A DNA stretch of 10,010 nucleotides from Phycisphaerae bacterium. GTDB taxonomy: Bacteria > Planctomycetota > Phycisphaerae > Phycisphaerales > SM1A02. Position numbers and translations under genes: made by a program. The stretch spans positions 1 to 10,010 of the forward strand of contig JABJDN010000176.1 of the NCBI GenBank assembly GCA_018665385.1, given 5' to 3'. This document shows, in pieces, positions 1-6,247 of this stretch; position 1 is the stretch's first letter; each line of letters opens with the position of its first letter. The notes beneath the pieces are model-generated. The model saw only the letters and a program-made list of their open reading frames with translations, made no database searches and had not been told where the DNA came from.

Positions 1-1847
1 CCACCTAAATCTTTTTCCCAAGTTGCTTGGTTAAGATTCGGATTACTCTCGAACTCTAAGAGCACATGTCCAAATGCATCTGTTGCATCGTTCCAAGTTC
101 CATCTGGATACATCATGCCAAATGCTTCATCTTCAAAATTATTTGGTTCGCCTACGGCCCAGTTAGTCCATGCAACCGGTTCGCTAGTTATCCATGTCCA
201 CCCGCCGTCTGGCTCTTGGCTCTCTGGCTCTTGGTATAGTCCAATAGCAGTTACTCCTCCAACCATAGTTGTATACATAGAAGTAGTAATAAATACCTGC
301 TCTTCTGGAGAAGTTATTGTCGCAAGAGTGCCTCCGAAATGTTTTGCAACATTAATGGCGTCTTGGTATGTTGCGCCATCTGCAAGTGAATACATTGCAT
401 ACCAGTGTCCATTCCCGCCTTCATTTGTTGGCCACTCGACTGCAACGCCTTGCGGCCGATCCACGAAGTCACACCACGCAACATCTAGTTCGCCACTGCC
501 CCAGCCTGAGGACCCGCCAACTCGAATTAAATATTCTTGACCTTGCTCGCCATAGAAACACAGTTGGCTTGTTCCATCGTTGCACCCATCTCTATCATCA
601 TTGCAAGCTAACAGCATCCCATTGCAACTATCATATACCGCTAATCTTGTATCGAAATTAGCGAGGCCGCATGTTGAAATGACAACGCCGTTTGTAGCTT
701 GGGGGATGTGCGAAAACCAAACATCATGAACAAAATTCTGGCCTGCATCCATCGAAGCACATTCTGCAATAAGTAGTGGTCCATCAGTAGTTGAGTTTAT
801 CGTTGTGAAAGGGATTCGCTCAAGGCCAATTGGGTAAGGGGAAAAGCAATTGTCATTTCCCGGTAAGGCATTGCAGAATTCAACGGCTAGAACAGCACAC
901 GATGCATCCCATCCAAATAGACAACAGTTAGGATTTAGATCGCACACAGCATCGCAGCAACTAATATCATAGCAGCCTGGCCCATGAATAGTGCCGCATG
1001 GCCCCCCGCTGCCGCAGACTGCAGGAATACACTGGTACTCGGCGCAGTTAGTATTTTCGCCGAAGTAGTAGCCGCCATTTGAAATACATGTATCTATGTT
1101 TGTAGAGCTTTGGCAGGTTCCATCTTGGTAACAGCAAGCACCATAGAGTGTTTGATAATTTCCGCTTAATGCTGTCCCGGATAAACCAACGGTTGTCTCA
1201 AGTGTAATGGTAAAGCCAAAATCGTTGGGCACATCACCAAGAATAGAACCCAAGTACATCTGGTCAATAAATACATTGCCATTATTGGCATCGAATGTCC
1301 CGCCAAATCCCGAATTTGAAATTGTATCGATAGCGCCCTCTGTATTGAGCAATAAACTGCTAACAACGTAATTAGCTTGTAATCTCCAAGTGGAATTAAA
1401 GTCCGCATGGCCTGCGTCATTGAAACTTGCGCCTATTGGAGCGGCGAGAGTTGCAGTAATATTTGATAGATCAAGAGTGATATCTATGCAACCAAGAAAC
1501 GAACCGCAAAGAACTTCATACTGTAAGGTTGCATTTCCAAGTGAAAATTGAAGTTGGTTTAATGCAACACTAGTAAAAGGTTCTTGGTCAGGGCTAAATT
1601 CAATATTGCCTCCGCCTGCAATAGGCACGACTTGTGAATCAGTGCTTGTTTCAGTTTTAGGCGGATCGCCAATAATGATAGAAATAGTTAGGTTAGCGGT
1701 TGAGCCATTAGTTACTATTACATCAGAAGGGACGTTGGCAAATGCAGGAACTGTAAAAAAAGCAAGAGCTATACTTGTAATAATCGTCGAGTAGATGTAA
1801 GAACTGAAACTTAATGTGGCTACAAGAGCAGTGTGGATACATTTCAT
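1..1847 (-). CDS. Secreted multi-domain C-type lectin-like protein, 3' end beyond window (partial)
   Basis: A minus-strand frame opens at the ATG at 1845-1847 and stays free of stops for 615 codons to the left edge, so the C-terminus is missing. A GGAG motif at 1854-1857 lies 6 bp before the start. Residues 1-38 look like a signal peptide (hydrophobic stretch ending VPAFA). A Cys-rich module follows at about 236-273 (starts GACCYQDGTC), then a second at 292-325 (SCCDAVCDLNPNCC, then WDASC). A beta-sandwich module covers about 331-458 (DVWFSH, STCG, FDTRLAVYDSC, LACNDD). A C-type lectin-like fold covers about 477-599 (HWYAMYSLADGATYQDA, GGWTWITSEP, TNWAVGEPNN, DGTWNDA). These modules recur in exported planctomycete proteins, from memory. 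The likely role is carbohydrate or surface binding outside the cytoplasm; the ligand is unknown. It lies downstream of another exported protein gene but has its own candidate promoter. Confidence 0.85.
   Translation of the reverse strand, partial: MKCIHTALVATLSFSSYIYSTIITSIALAFFTVPAFANVPSDVIVTNGSTANLTISIIIGDPPKTETSTDSQVVPIAGGGNIEFSPDQEPFTSVALNQLQFSLGNATLQYEVLCGSFLGCIDITLDLSNITATLAAPIGASFNDAGHADFNSTWRLQANYVVSSLLLNTEGAIDTISNSGFGGTFDANNGNVFIDQMYLGSILGDVPNDFGFTITLETTVGLSGTALSGNYQTLYGACCYQDGTCQSSTNIDTCISNGGYYFGENTNCAEYQCIPAVCGSGGPCGTIHGPGCYDISCCDAVCDLNPNCCLFGWDASCAVLAVEFCNALPGNDNCFSPYPIGLERIPFTTINSTTDGPLLIAECASMDAGQNFVHDVWFSHIPQATNGVVISTCGLANFDTRLAVYDSCNGMLLACNDDRDGCNDGTSQLCFYGEQGQEYLIRVGGSSGWGSGELDVAWCDFVDRPQGVAVEWPTNEGGNGHWYAMYSLADGATYQDAINVAKHFGGTLATITSPEEQVFITTSMYTTMVGGVTAIGLYQEPESQEPDGGWTWITSEPVAWTNWAVGEPNNFEDEAFGMMYPDGTWNDATDAFGHVLLEFESNPNLNQATWEKDLG
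208..234. repeat. 12-bp direct repeat with 15-bp period inside the lectin-like gene
   Basis: TCTGGCTCTTGG occurs at 208-219 and again at 223-234, a 15-bp period. On the coding strand it encodes QEPES then QEPDG (about residues 539-548), in a loop just before the lectin motif GGWTW. It keeps the frame and looks like a small slippage duplication. Confidence 0.7.
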
Positions 1848-1865
1848 TGTTTTCTCCAAGTGCTT

Positions 1866-1894
1866 ATTAGAACAGAAAGGATCTTTGAAAACAA
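1866..1894 (-). promoter_or_regulatory. Candidate sigma70-type promoter for the lectin-like gene
   Basis: On the minus strand, TTGTTT (1889-1894) is followed after exactly 17 bp by TCTAAT (1866-1871). They match TTGACA at 3 of 6 and TATAAT at 5 of 6 positions. A start about 7 bp downstream would leave a short leader containing the GGAG ribosome site at 1854-1857. The region is AT-rich, so chance matches are likely. Spacing and position are the main support. Confidence 0.35.
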
Positions 1895-1948
1895 GAAAAA
1901 AATTAAACTACGCTATGTACGATAAAAAGCGATCCCCTGCTTCTATTA

Positions 1949-2590
1949 TTAACGTCGTCTCTCGTAGAAGAAGCATGCAATGCCTAGCAATCCGATTGTT
2001 GCTGGGGCTGGTACTAACCAACCAAAATACTGATCTCGGGCAACAAAGGTTTCAAAGTTACCCTGCGTCCCTTGTAGATTGATGATGCCATATATTTGAG
2101 AGTCCATTCCGTAAGTCGTAAATTGACCAATGAGAACACGTAAATCATCACCGGCCATTGATTGCATATCAAGTGTTGTTGTAAACCATGATCCATTATC
2201 CGTTTCAATATTTCCGCCATTTTCAAATTCAGTCCAATCAAGGCCAACATCTAACATTGCATTAGCAACTTGGTTTTCGCTTCCAATAGTGACCCAACTG
2301 TCGTACTCTAGACTTGGAAAGAGTGGAATTAAAGCAGGGTTAATATTGATCGATGTTGGCCCGCCAAGAAAGTGTTGGTAGAAACCATTCTCAGAGCTAA
2401 TGTATAGGTTGCTGTTTGCATCTCCAAATACAGCATTCAATTGATCAGTTGATTCAGTAAATTCAGCATACAGCCTCATTGTCCATAACTCATCACCCGC
2501 GTTTTCGTATTCGAAAATGAGGCCAATATAGTCTGACATTGCAACAGTCGGCAATGCGGCAAGAATTAGGCTTTGTGTCAACGCTTTCAT
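1949..2590 (-). CDS. Exported PEP-CTERM-like sorting-signal protein, function unknown
   Basis: This 213-residue protein starts at the ATG at 2588-2590 and ends in TAA at 1949-1951. Residues 1-19 form a short signal peptide (KALTQSLILAALPTVAMS). The middle is rich in Gly, Asn, Asp and aromatic residues without a domain I can name. The last 23 residues have the three-part layout of a PEP-CTERM anchor: a VPAPATIG motif, a hydrophobic stretch (LLGIACFF) and a basic end (YERRR). Such tails are recognised by exosortase-type enzymes in the inner membrane, which sort the protein to the cell surface. The PAPA form of the motif is the one I associate with planctomycetes. No strong ribosome site precedes the start. 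The gene precedes the lectin-like gene on the same strand with 101 bp between them. Its specific role cannot be read from sequence. Confidence 0.85.
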   Translation of the reverse strand: MKALTQSLILAALPTVAMSDYIGLIFEYENAGDELWTMRLYAEFTESTDQLNAVFGDANSNLYISSENGFYQHFLGGPTSININPALIPLFPSLEYDSWVTIGSENQVANAMLDVGLDWTEFENGGNIETDNGSWFTTTLDMQSMAGDDLRVLIGQFTTYGMDSQIYGIINLQGTQGNFETFVARDQYFGWLVPAPATIGLLGIACFFYERRR

Positions 2591-2689
2591 CTCAATTATT
2601 CATTAGAGCAGAGCCGACAACTAAATACAATAGAAAATAGTCTGCCCCGCCTTATAAGTGTATTAGGTTAGTTATTTACGTAATTAATA

Positions 2690-2723
2690 AGAAACCCCGC
2701 AATCAAACGATTGGGGGTTTTCT
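2690..2723 (-). terminator. Rho-independent terminator
   Basis: An imperfect inverted repeat pairs AGAAACCCCGCAATC (2690-2704) with GATTGGGGGTTTTCT (2709-2723) around a short loop. Two positions of the 15 mismatch. Read on the minus strand, the GC-rich stem is followed by T-rich sequence. It lies 22 bp after the stop of the dockerin-like tail at 2746 and would also end transcripts of the two genes at 2900-3788. The plus-strand side also carries Ts, so it could work in both directions, but no plus-strand gene feeds into it. Confidence 0.75.
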
Positions 2724-2745
2724 TTAAATCTATATAAAGATTCGG

Positions 2746-2850
2746 TTATGGGCATACTCCCCAATTTGCAATAAGTACGAGGATGTCATTGACCTCAACA
2801 GGTCCATTGCTATTCGGTAGTATTAAGCATAATGCCTTGTGGCGCATCAT
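2746..2850 (-). pseudogene. Remnant C-terminal dockerin-like tail of a lost exported protein
   Basis: The minus-strand frame ending in TAA at 2746-2748 encodes PNSNGPVE followed by VNDILVLIANWGVCP. This is close to the DxNGDGxVxVxDLLxxIxxWGxC tail that ends many exported planctomycete proteins, here with degenerate calcium-loop residues. The frame is open only from an ATG pair at about 2850, with stops just upstream. The reading frame one step over encodes NDAPQGIMLNTTE and then a stop, so a frameshift in a longer ancestor is possible. There is no signal peptide or preceding domain. A terminator follows 22 bp downstream, as expected for a true gene end. I read it as the surviving 3' end of a gene whose body has been lost. 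It fills much of the 309-bp stretch 2591-2899, which otherwise holds the terminator and the upstream region of the PEP-CTERM-like gene. Confidence 0.6.
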
Positions 2851-2899
2851 TTGTATTTATTGTGGTTAAACACGAAAGCAGCCGTGTAGATAGAAGTAG

Positions 2900-3289
2900 C
2901 TAGTCAGTAACAATATTAAATGAATTAATTTTATTTAGATTGTTCACGTCAAATACTAACCACTGTGAATCCATAGCAAAGTAGCTGTCTACTTCTTGTC
3001 CTAAACAATATACCATTTCATATTCTTTAAAATATGAGGTTTCATCGGGCTCACCTAAAAATGAAATAATTTGTTCCTTTGGTATGCCAATTACTTCGTA
3101 TTTGTTGAGAAAATCTTCGACCATCCGAAGTCTCATAGAGTCTAGCGAATGTACAGCCGGCGAATTTTTCCAGATAGTAGAGTCGAATTTAACTTGGTCT
3201 ACTCCATCGTCGATGAAATTAAAATAGATGTAGATACTCAGAACTAGCAGTATGCCGATTAATGTTTTATATCTTGACTTGAATTTCAT
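2900..3289 (-). CDS. Small membrane-anchored BamE/SmpA-like hypothetical protein
   Basis: This 129-residue protein has basic N-terminal residues (KFKSRYK) and one membrane segment at about 9-26 (TLIGILLVLSIYIYFNFI), so it is probably anchored with its main domain outside the cytoplasm. The domain runs FDSTIWKN (35-42), RLRMVEDFL (53-61), GIPKEQIISFLGEPDE (68-83), YCLG (94-97), then MDSQWLVFDV ending in IVTD. The pattern of an RMV helix, a turn, an F/LLGEPD loop and a final pair of strands is that of a family of small proteins that resemble the BamE/SmpA/OmlA fold. The pathway is unknown. I chose the ATG at 3287-3289 because a longer form needs a TTG at 3326-3328 that would overlap the upstream gene. 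An AGGA lies 11 bp before the ATG. The gene follows the SRPBCC gene by 28 bp and shares its low GC, so the two may be cotranscribed. Confidence 0.7.
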   Translation of the reverse strand: MKFKSRYKTLIGILLVLSIYIYFNFIDDGVDQVKFDSTIWKNSPAVHSLDSMRLRMVEDFLNKYEVIGIPKEQIISFLGEPDETSYFKEYEMVYCLGQEVDSYFAMDSQWLVFDVNNLNKINSFNIVTD

Positions 3290-3317
3290 TGAGGATTTAT
3301 TCCTATTTTTTGCATAA

Positions 3318-3788
3318 CTATAACGCAAAGTGATCCGTGAGAAATTCAGCTCTATGCGTAAAAATATTCAGGACGTCTTTTTCAACAAATAATTTATTGA
3401 TTATTGATCCGCCGAACACCCTGTACGTAAGTGAGTCTTCCATAATCGTATTGTTGCCGCTCTCAAAAAATCTATGCTGATGAACCCATTTTTTATAAGG
3501 ACCTTTTAGTTGAATGTCTTCAAATAAATTAGGCGGTTCCCATTTAGAGATTAAAGTTTTCCAATTCAGGGGAATGCCTCTAATTTTTAGCTTATATGTT
3601 ATTAAAGAGTTTTCGCATAAAGGAAGTGTTGGCATATCAATGATTTTAAAATTTAAAAATGAAGGCGTCATTAACTCTAGATTTTTTGGATTCGAAAAAA
3701 AATCAAATACAACATCTCGAGGGCTAGGTATTTCAACCCTAGAAAATAAGGTGAAGTCTGGACCATTTTTTATTATTTTTATAGACAT
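3318..3788 (-). CDS. SRPBCC (START-like) ligand-binding family protein
   Basis: This 156-residue soluble protein has the size of a single SRPBCC domain, a cup-shaped fold that binds hydrophobic ligands. The matching segments are FSRVEIPSPRDVVFDFFSNPKNLELMTPS (15-43), YKLKIRGIPLNWKTLISKWEPPNLFEDIQLKGPYKKWVHQHRF (65-107) and TIMEDSLTYRV (114-124). This is the layout of the COG4276-type group, often called cyclase/dehydrase-like or ligand-binding SRPBCC proteins. No catalytic residues can be assigned and the ligand is unknown. I prefer the ATG at 3786-3788. A GTG at 3801-3803 would add five residues and has no better ribosome site. The sequence is very AT-rich (14 G+C in the 60 bases 3601-3660), unlike the right half of the window, which hints at recent arrival. 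Confidence 0.78.
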   Translation of the reverse strand: MSIKIIKNGPDFTLFSRVEIPSPRDVVFDFFSNPKNLELMTPSFLNFKIIDMPTLPLCENSLITYKLKIRGIPLNWKTLISKWEPPNLFEDIQLKGPYKKWVHQHRFFESGNNTIMEDSLTYRVFGGSIINKLFVEKDVLNIFTHRAEFLTDHFAL

Positions 3789-3803
3789 AGCTGATATTAT
3801 CAC

Positions 3804-4045
3804 TCGTATTTATTTCATAAAGTACTGCATTTATAAAATATTCGCATTTGTATCGATCATGTCAATATATGCATAAAGAAAGCCGGTTTCTTTATAAATC
3901 AGCCCAGCATAGCTTATTAGAACTTTACTCCAAAAATTCCACGAATTGTGTACGCGGTGTTTAGTATGTAGTTTTTAAGAATTATCCTTGTTAGTAGGTT
4001 CTGTAGCATAATTCACCTACGTCCGAATAATAGTCAATCGGCGTG
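3804..4045. other. AT-rich intergenic stretch with no clear gene
   Basis: The 242-bp gap lies between the SRPBCC gene and the arylsulfotransferase-like remnant. It holds a perfect inverted repeat at 3873-3895 and one tiny minus-strand reading frame at 3917-4009 (30 residues, starting MLQNLLTRI, ending FGVKF), which has AGGTG four bases before its ATG. I cannot match that peptide to anything and do not claim it as a gene. No other frame shows protein-like sequence. Confidence 0.4.
3873..3895 (-). terminator. Possible weak AT-rich hairpin terminator
   Basis: ATAAAGAAA (3873-3881) pairs perfectly over 9 bp with TTTCTTTAT (3887-3895) across a GCCGG loop. The stem is AT-rich and lacks a long T-run, so termination would be weak. 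Its position would separate transcripts of the arylsulfotransferase-like remnant from the SRPBCC gene. A binding site for a dimeric regulator is an alternative. Confidence 0.3.
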
Positions 4046-4228
4046 TTATGTAAAACTCTTTTCAGACGAGACATAGGCGCCAATCCACTCTTGCAGTTGA
4101 TTGCCATCGTTATCTATGAGTACAGTTCGGTTTGCGTCTCCCCCATTAATCGGGTTGTACAGCGTAATGCCGTCGTATGGAACGACTGCAGTTGTAATAC
4201 AAAGTTGTAAAAAGAGTTCTAAAATCAT
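4046..4228 (-). pseudogene. Truncated N-terminus of an arylsulfotransferase-like (ASST) protein
   Basis: The frame starts at the ATG at 4226-4228, with AGGAG three bases before it, and stops after 60 codons at 4046-4048. The N-terminus is hydrophobic (ILELFLQLCITTAVV), like a weak signal peptide. Residues 18-50 read PYDGITLYNP, then TVLIDNDGNQLQEWIGAY. This matches the opening of periplasmic or secreted ASST-like beta-propellers (typically DGYTLY..., YLIDNDGN.v..W.g.Y). Family members run to several hundred residues, so this is about a tenth of a gene. After WIGAY the similarity ends abruptly and the frame closes 10 codons later. Neither other frame continues the family pattern, so this is not a simple frameshift. 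It is probably inactive. It lies 46 bp downstream of the mannosyltransferase-family gene on the same strand. See the finding that pairs it with the tail at 2746-2850. Confidence 0.65.
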
Positions 4229-4274
4229 AGACTCCTATTATGCATGACTACACAAGATATTCCAACAAAATTTT

Positions 4275-5321
4275 CTACATAATGCCAGAAATCAGTAAAT
4301 CAATTCGCTTGGTAGCTGGAATTGCTTGTGCCATGTAAAGGTGCTCTAGGATTTGTTTCGTTATTTCTTCTGGTGAATCGATTTGCGTAGCTGGCGTCAG
4401 CCCTCTTGCGCAAGCTGGAAGAAGTTCCCGGTAACTTAATCGTTCCGGTAGCCAAGGCAAGCACCCTGCAAACAACGCTTCGACGACAGCGATGCCAAAG
4501 AACTCATGAGTTGCTGTAGACAGAACCCAATCAGCTTTTTCTAACCACTGAAGGTATTCCTCTTTTGACTCAACATATCCCATATGATCGATTCGCTCGT
4601 TGAATTCCGATTTGAATTGTTGCAATGCTTCAGGTACGTTACTGAATCCTTCGCCCAATATAATCCACCGCAAATTTAATTCTTCCGTATGCTCGCGTGC
4701 AAGTTCGAGTAAAACTTCTGACCCTTTATCGTGTTCCCATCGGTGAGGCCATACAACTCGGATACAAGTATCATCTGTGTTTTTAGTTGAATTCTTCTTA
4801 GTGGGGAACTCAACTGGAACCCAAGCAACAGCAGAGTTACTACGAACTCTTTCACCAATATCAGTAAGCGTACTGTCTTTTGATTTTGCAAGAAGTGATT
4901 CCATACCGTCGATAAACGAATCTAAATTCCATTTACTGTTAAAAATTGTAAGGTCAGCGGTTAATACGCTTTGCAAATTTGTGAATGCAAACGACGAATC
5001 TCGTTTGTCTCTGCTGGGATATGCGATTTGGTTTTCGTGCATATAGAGAACAAGGGGTATGTCGCGCCACCCATTTGGTAGTGACGCTCGTAATGCAGCA
5101 GCATCGATGAGTGATGTGGTGAAAATGCAATCAGGTGTTTGAAGGTCTCGAGAAGTCGCTTCGTTAGCCATTTCCAAAGCACTTGTTGCCATCCGCCATT
5201 TCCATTCACGAGCCGGTCGAGTAATCCATTCCCAATCATGGGAGGAGTGCTTGGTAAGTGTTTCACGAAATTGTTTGTGTGAACCGCCATCATACGATTC
5301 AAAAGCAAGGATACGTGGCAT
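4275..5321 (-). CDS. tRNA-queuosine alpha-mannosyltransferase family (DUF3524/GTDC1-like) glycosyltransferase
   Basis: This 348-residue cytosolic enzyme has two domains. The N-terminal DUF3524 part has FESYDGGSHKQF (7-18), ITRPAREWKWRMATSAL (33-49), TSLIDAAALR (69-78), YMHENQIAYP (93-102) and a block ending ADLTIFNSKWNLDSF (122-136). The C-terminal part is a GT4-type nucleotide-sugar domain with VVWPHRWEHDKG (189-200), ILGEGF (221-226) and the donor-binding STATHEFFGIAVVEALFAGC (268-287). The animal member mannosylates queuosine in the anticodon wobble position of tRNA-Asp. Bacterial members are named by homology, so the product of this one is not certain. The start at 5319-5321 is set by the conserved N-terminus; the longer open frame up to 5501 runs through the divergent Fur gene. 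No Shine-Dalgarno sequence is visible, so a leaderless or near-leaderless transcript is possible. Confidence 0.85.
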   Translation of the reverse strand: MPRILAFESYDGGSHKQFRETLTKHSSHDWEWITRPAREWKWRMATSALEMANEATSRDLQTPDCIFTTSLIDAAALRASLPNGWRDIPLVLYMHENQIAYPSRDKRDSSFAFTNLQSVLTADLTIFNSKWNLDSFIDGMESLLAKSKDSTLTDIGERVRSNSAVAWVPVEFPTKKNSTKNTDDTCIRVVWPHRWEHDKGSEVLLELAREHTEELNLRWIILGEGFSNVPEALQQFKSEFNERIDHMGYVESKEEYLQWLEKADWVLSTATHEFFGIAVVEALFAGCLPWLPERLSYRELLPACARGLTPATQIDSPEEITKQILEHLYMAQAIPATKRIDLLISGIM

Positions 5322-5343
5322 CAGTGCATGGTAAGATATATTG

Positions 5344-5784
5344 ATGCAACAAGATGTCATGGCCCCACTTTGTTCAGTCTTTCGAAGGTATTTACTCTCG
5401 CAAAATTTGAAATACACTCCAGAGCGTGCAGATATATTGAATGCAATCATCGACCAAGATGGGTTGTTTGAAGCTGAAACGCTGATGACTGCTATGCGCA
5501 AAAGCGATTACCAGGTTTCAAAAGCAACACTGTACCGTTCGATTAAGTTGCTTCGTGAAGCGGGCATTATTCAAGAAGTGATGATTGATGGAAAACAATC
5601 GCATTACCAACTTATATATGCTCGAAAACCAATTGACACAATGGTGTGCATGCGCACAGGTGAACGCATTGAGTTTTCTTCAGGTGAATTGATCGAATGG
5701 CGAGATGAGTTATGCAAAGAGCACGGCTGGGATCCTGTCGGGCACCGCGTCGTCATTTATGCATTGTCGCCCGAAGATTCTTGA
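5344..5784 (+). CDS. Fur-family transcriptional regulator with altered metal sites
   Basis: This 146-residue protein has the Fur layout: a winged helix at about 10-91 (YLLSQNLKYTPERADIL, FEAETLMTAM, then VSKATLYRSIKLLREAGII with the recognition helix) and a dimerisation domain at 92-146. The family uses bound metal to control DNA binding, most often of iron, zinc, manganese or peroxide-stress genes. Several usual ligands are missing. The HHDHLIC-type stretch reads RKPIDTMVC (94-102), the CxxCG zinc motif reads CMRTG (102-106), and there is no C-terminal CxxC. His134 (GHR) remains. The target and metal therefore cannot be assumed. ATG codons at 5344 and 5359 are both possible; a TTG at 5341 is less likely. 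It diverges from the mannosyltransferase-family gene and converges on tsaE with a 46-bp gap that shows no clear terminator. Confidence 0.85.
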   Translation: MQQDVMAPLCSVFRRYLLSQNLKYTPERADILNAIIDQDGLFEAETLMTAMRKSDYQVSKATLYRSIKLLREAGIIQEVMIDGKQSHYQLIYARKPIDTMVCMRTGERIEFSSGELIEWRDELCKEHGWDPVGHRVVIYALSPEDS

Positions 5785-5830
5785 TTTAAAGCACGCACCT
5801 ATTTGCAACTTCGCGCACATCTAATCGGTG

Positions 5831-6247
5831 TTATTGCAGAGTAATTTCGCGAGTGTGCATATTTACATGGTTGAACTTCAAGAGAATTGCATTGCTTGGA
5901 ATGGCGCTGGAGATATTGGAGGGCCACTCTATAGCGATAACTACGTTTTGGTCTGCAACATATTCATCCCACCCAATAGATTCTAGTTCTTCCTCGCCAG
6001 AAAGCCGGTACGCATCTATGTGTATTAAAGTTAGCCCATCTTCGATGGTGTACTCTTGCAGAATTGCAAAGGTAGGACTGCTTACCTGGCTTGGATCGCC
6101 ACCTAGCCCTTCGCACAACCCGCGTACAAAACAAGTTTTTCCGGCACCTAAATCTCCATCAAGCAAGAGAATCGAGCCGCCTTGTAATTGAGATGCAAAT
6201 TCCTTTGCAAATGCGATTGTTTCTTGTTCGCTTGCGAGCAACGTCAT
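5831..6247 (-). CDS. tsaE: tRNA t6A biosynthesis ATPase TsaE
   Basis: This 138-residue ATPase supports the TsaB-TsaC-TsaD machinery that makes threonylcarbamoyl-adenosine at position 37 of ANN-reading tRNAs in the cytosol. It shows the P-loop GDLGAGKT (31-38), the switch-like VSSPTFAILQEY (55-66), the IDAYRL motif (77-82), the acidic EEELESIGWDEY stretch (85-96) and IAIEWPS (104-110). The length is near the family norm of about 150. It is the last gene of a run with thiL and waaA. Its ATG overlaps the thiL stop as ATGA (6244-6247), so it is probably translated by reinitiation after thiL. No other t6A genes are in the window. Confidence 0.95.
   Translation of the reverse strand: MTLLASEQETIAFAKEFASQLQGGSILLLDGDLGAGKTCFVRGLCEGLGGDPSQVSSPTFAILQEYTIEDGLTLIHIDAYRLSGEEELESIGWDEYVADQNVVIAIEWPSNISSAIPSNAILLKFNHVNMHTREITLQ

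Noticed and set aside
115..661. Two overlapping plus-strand frames of 141 and 97 codons
   Set aside because: They lie antisense to the lectin-like gene, have no ribosome site or domain, and the minus-strand frame carries clear motifs.
1166..1420. Minus-strand frame of 84 codons
   Set aside because: It is a shifted frame inside the lectin-like gene; its peptide is not protein-like and the longer frame explains the region.
2591..4274. Possible insertion sequence or transposon
   Set aside because: No transposase, terminal inverted repeats or target-site duplication could be found at the edges of the AT-rich segment.
5322..5501. Extension of the mannosyltransferase-family gene to an upstream start at 5501
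   Set aside because: The extra 60 residues are antisense to the Fur-family N-terminus and lack family similarity, while MPRILAFESYDGG is the normal N-terminus.
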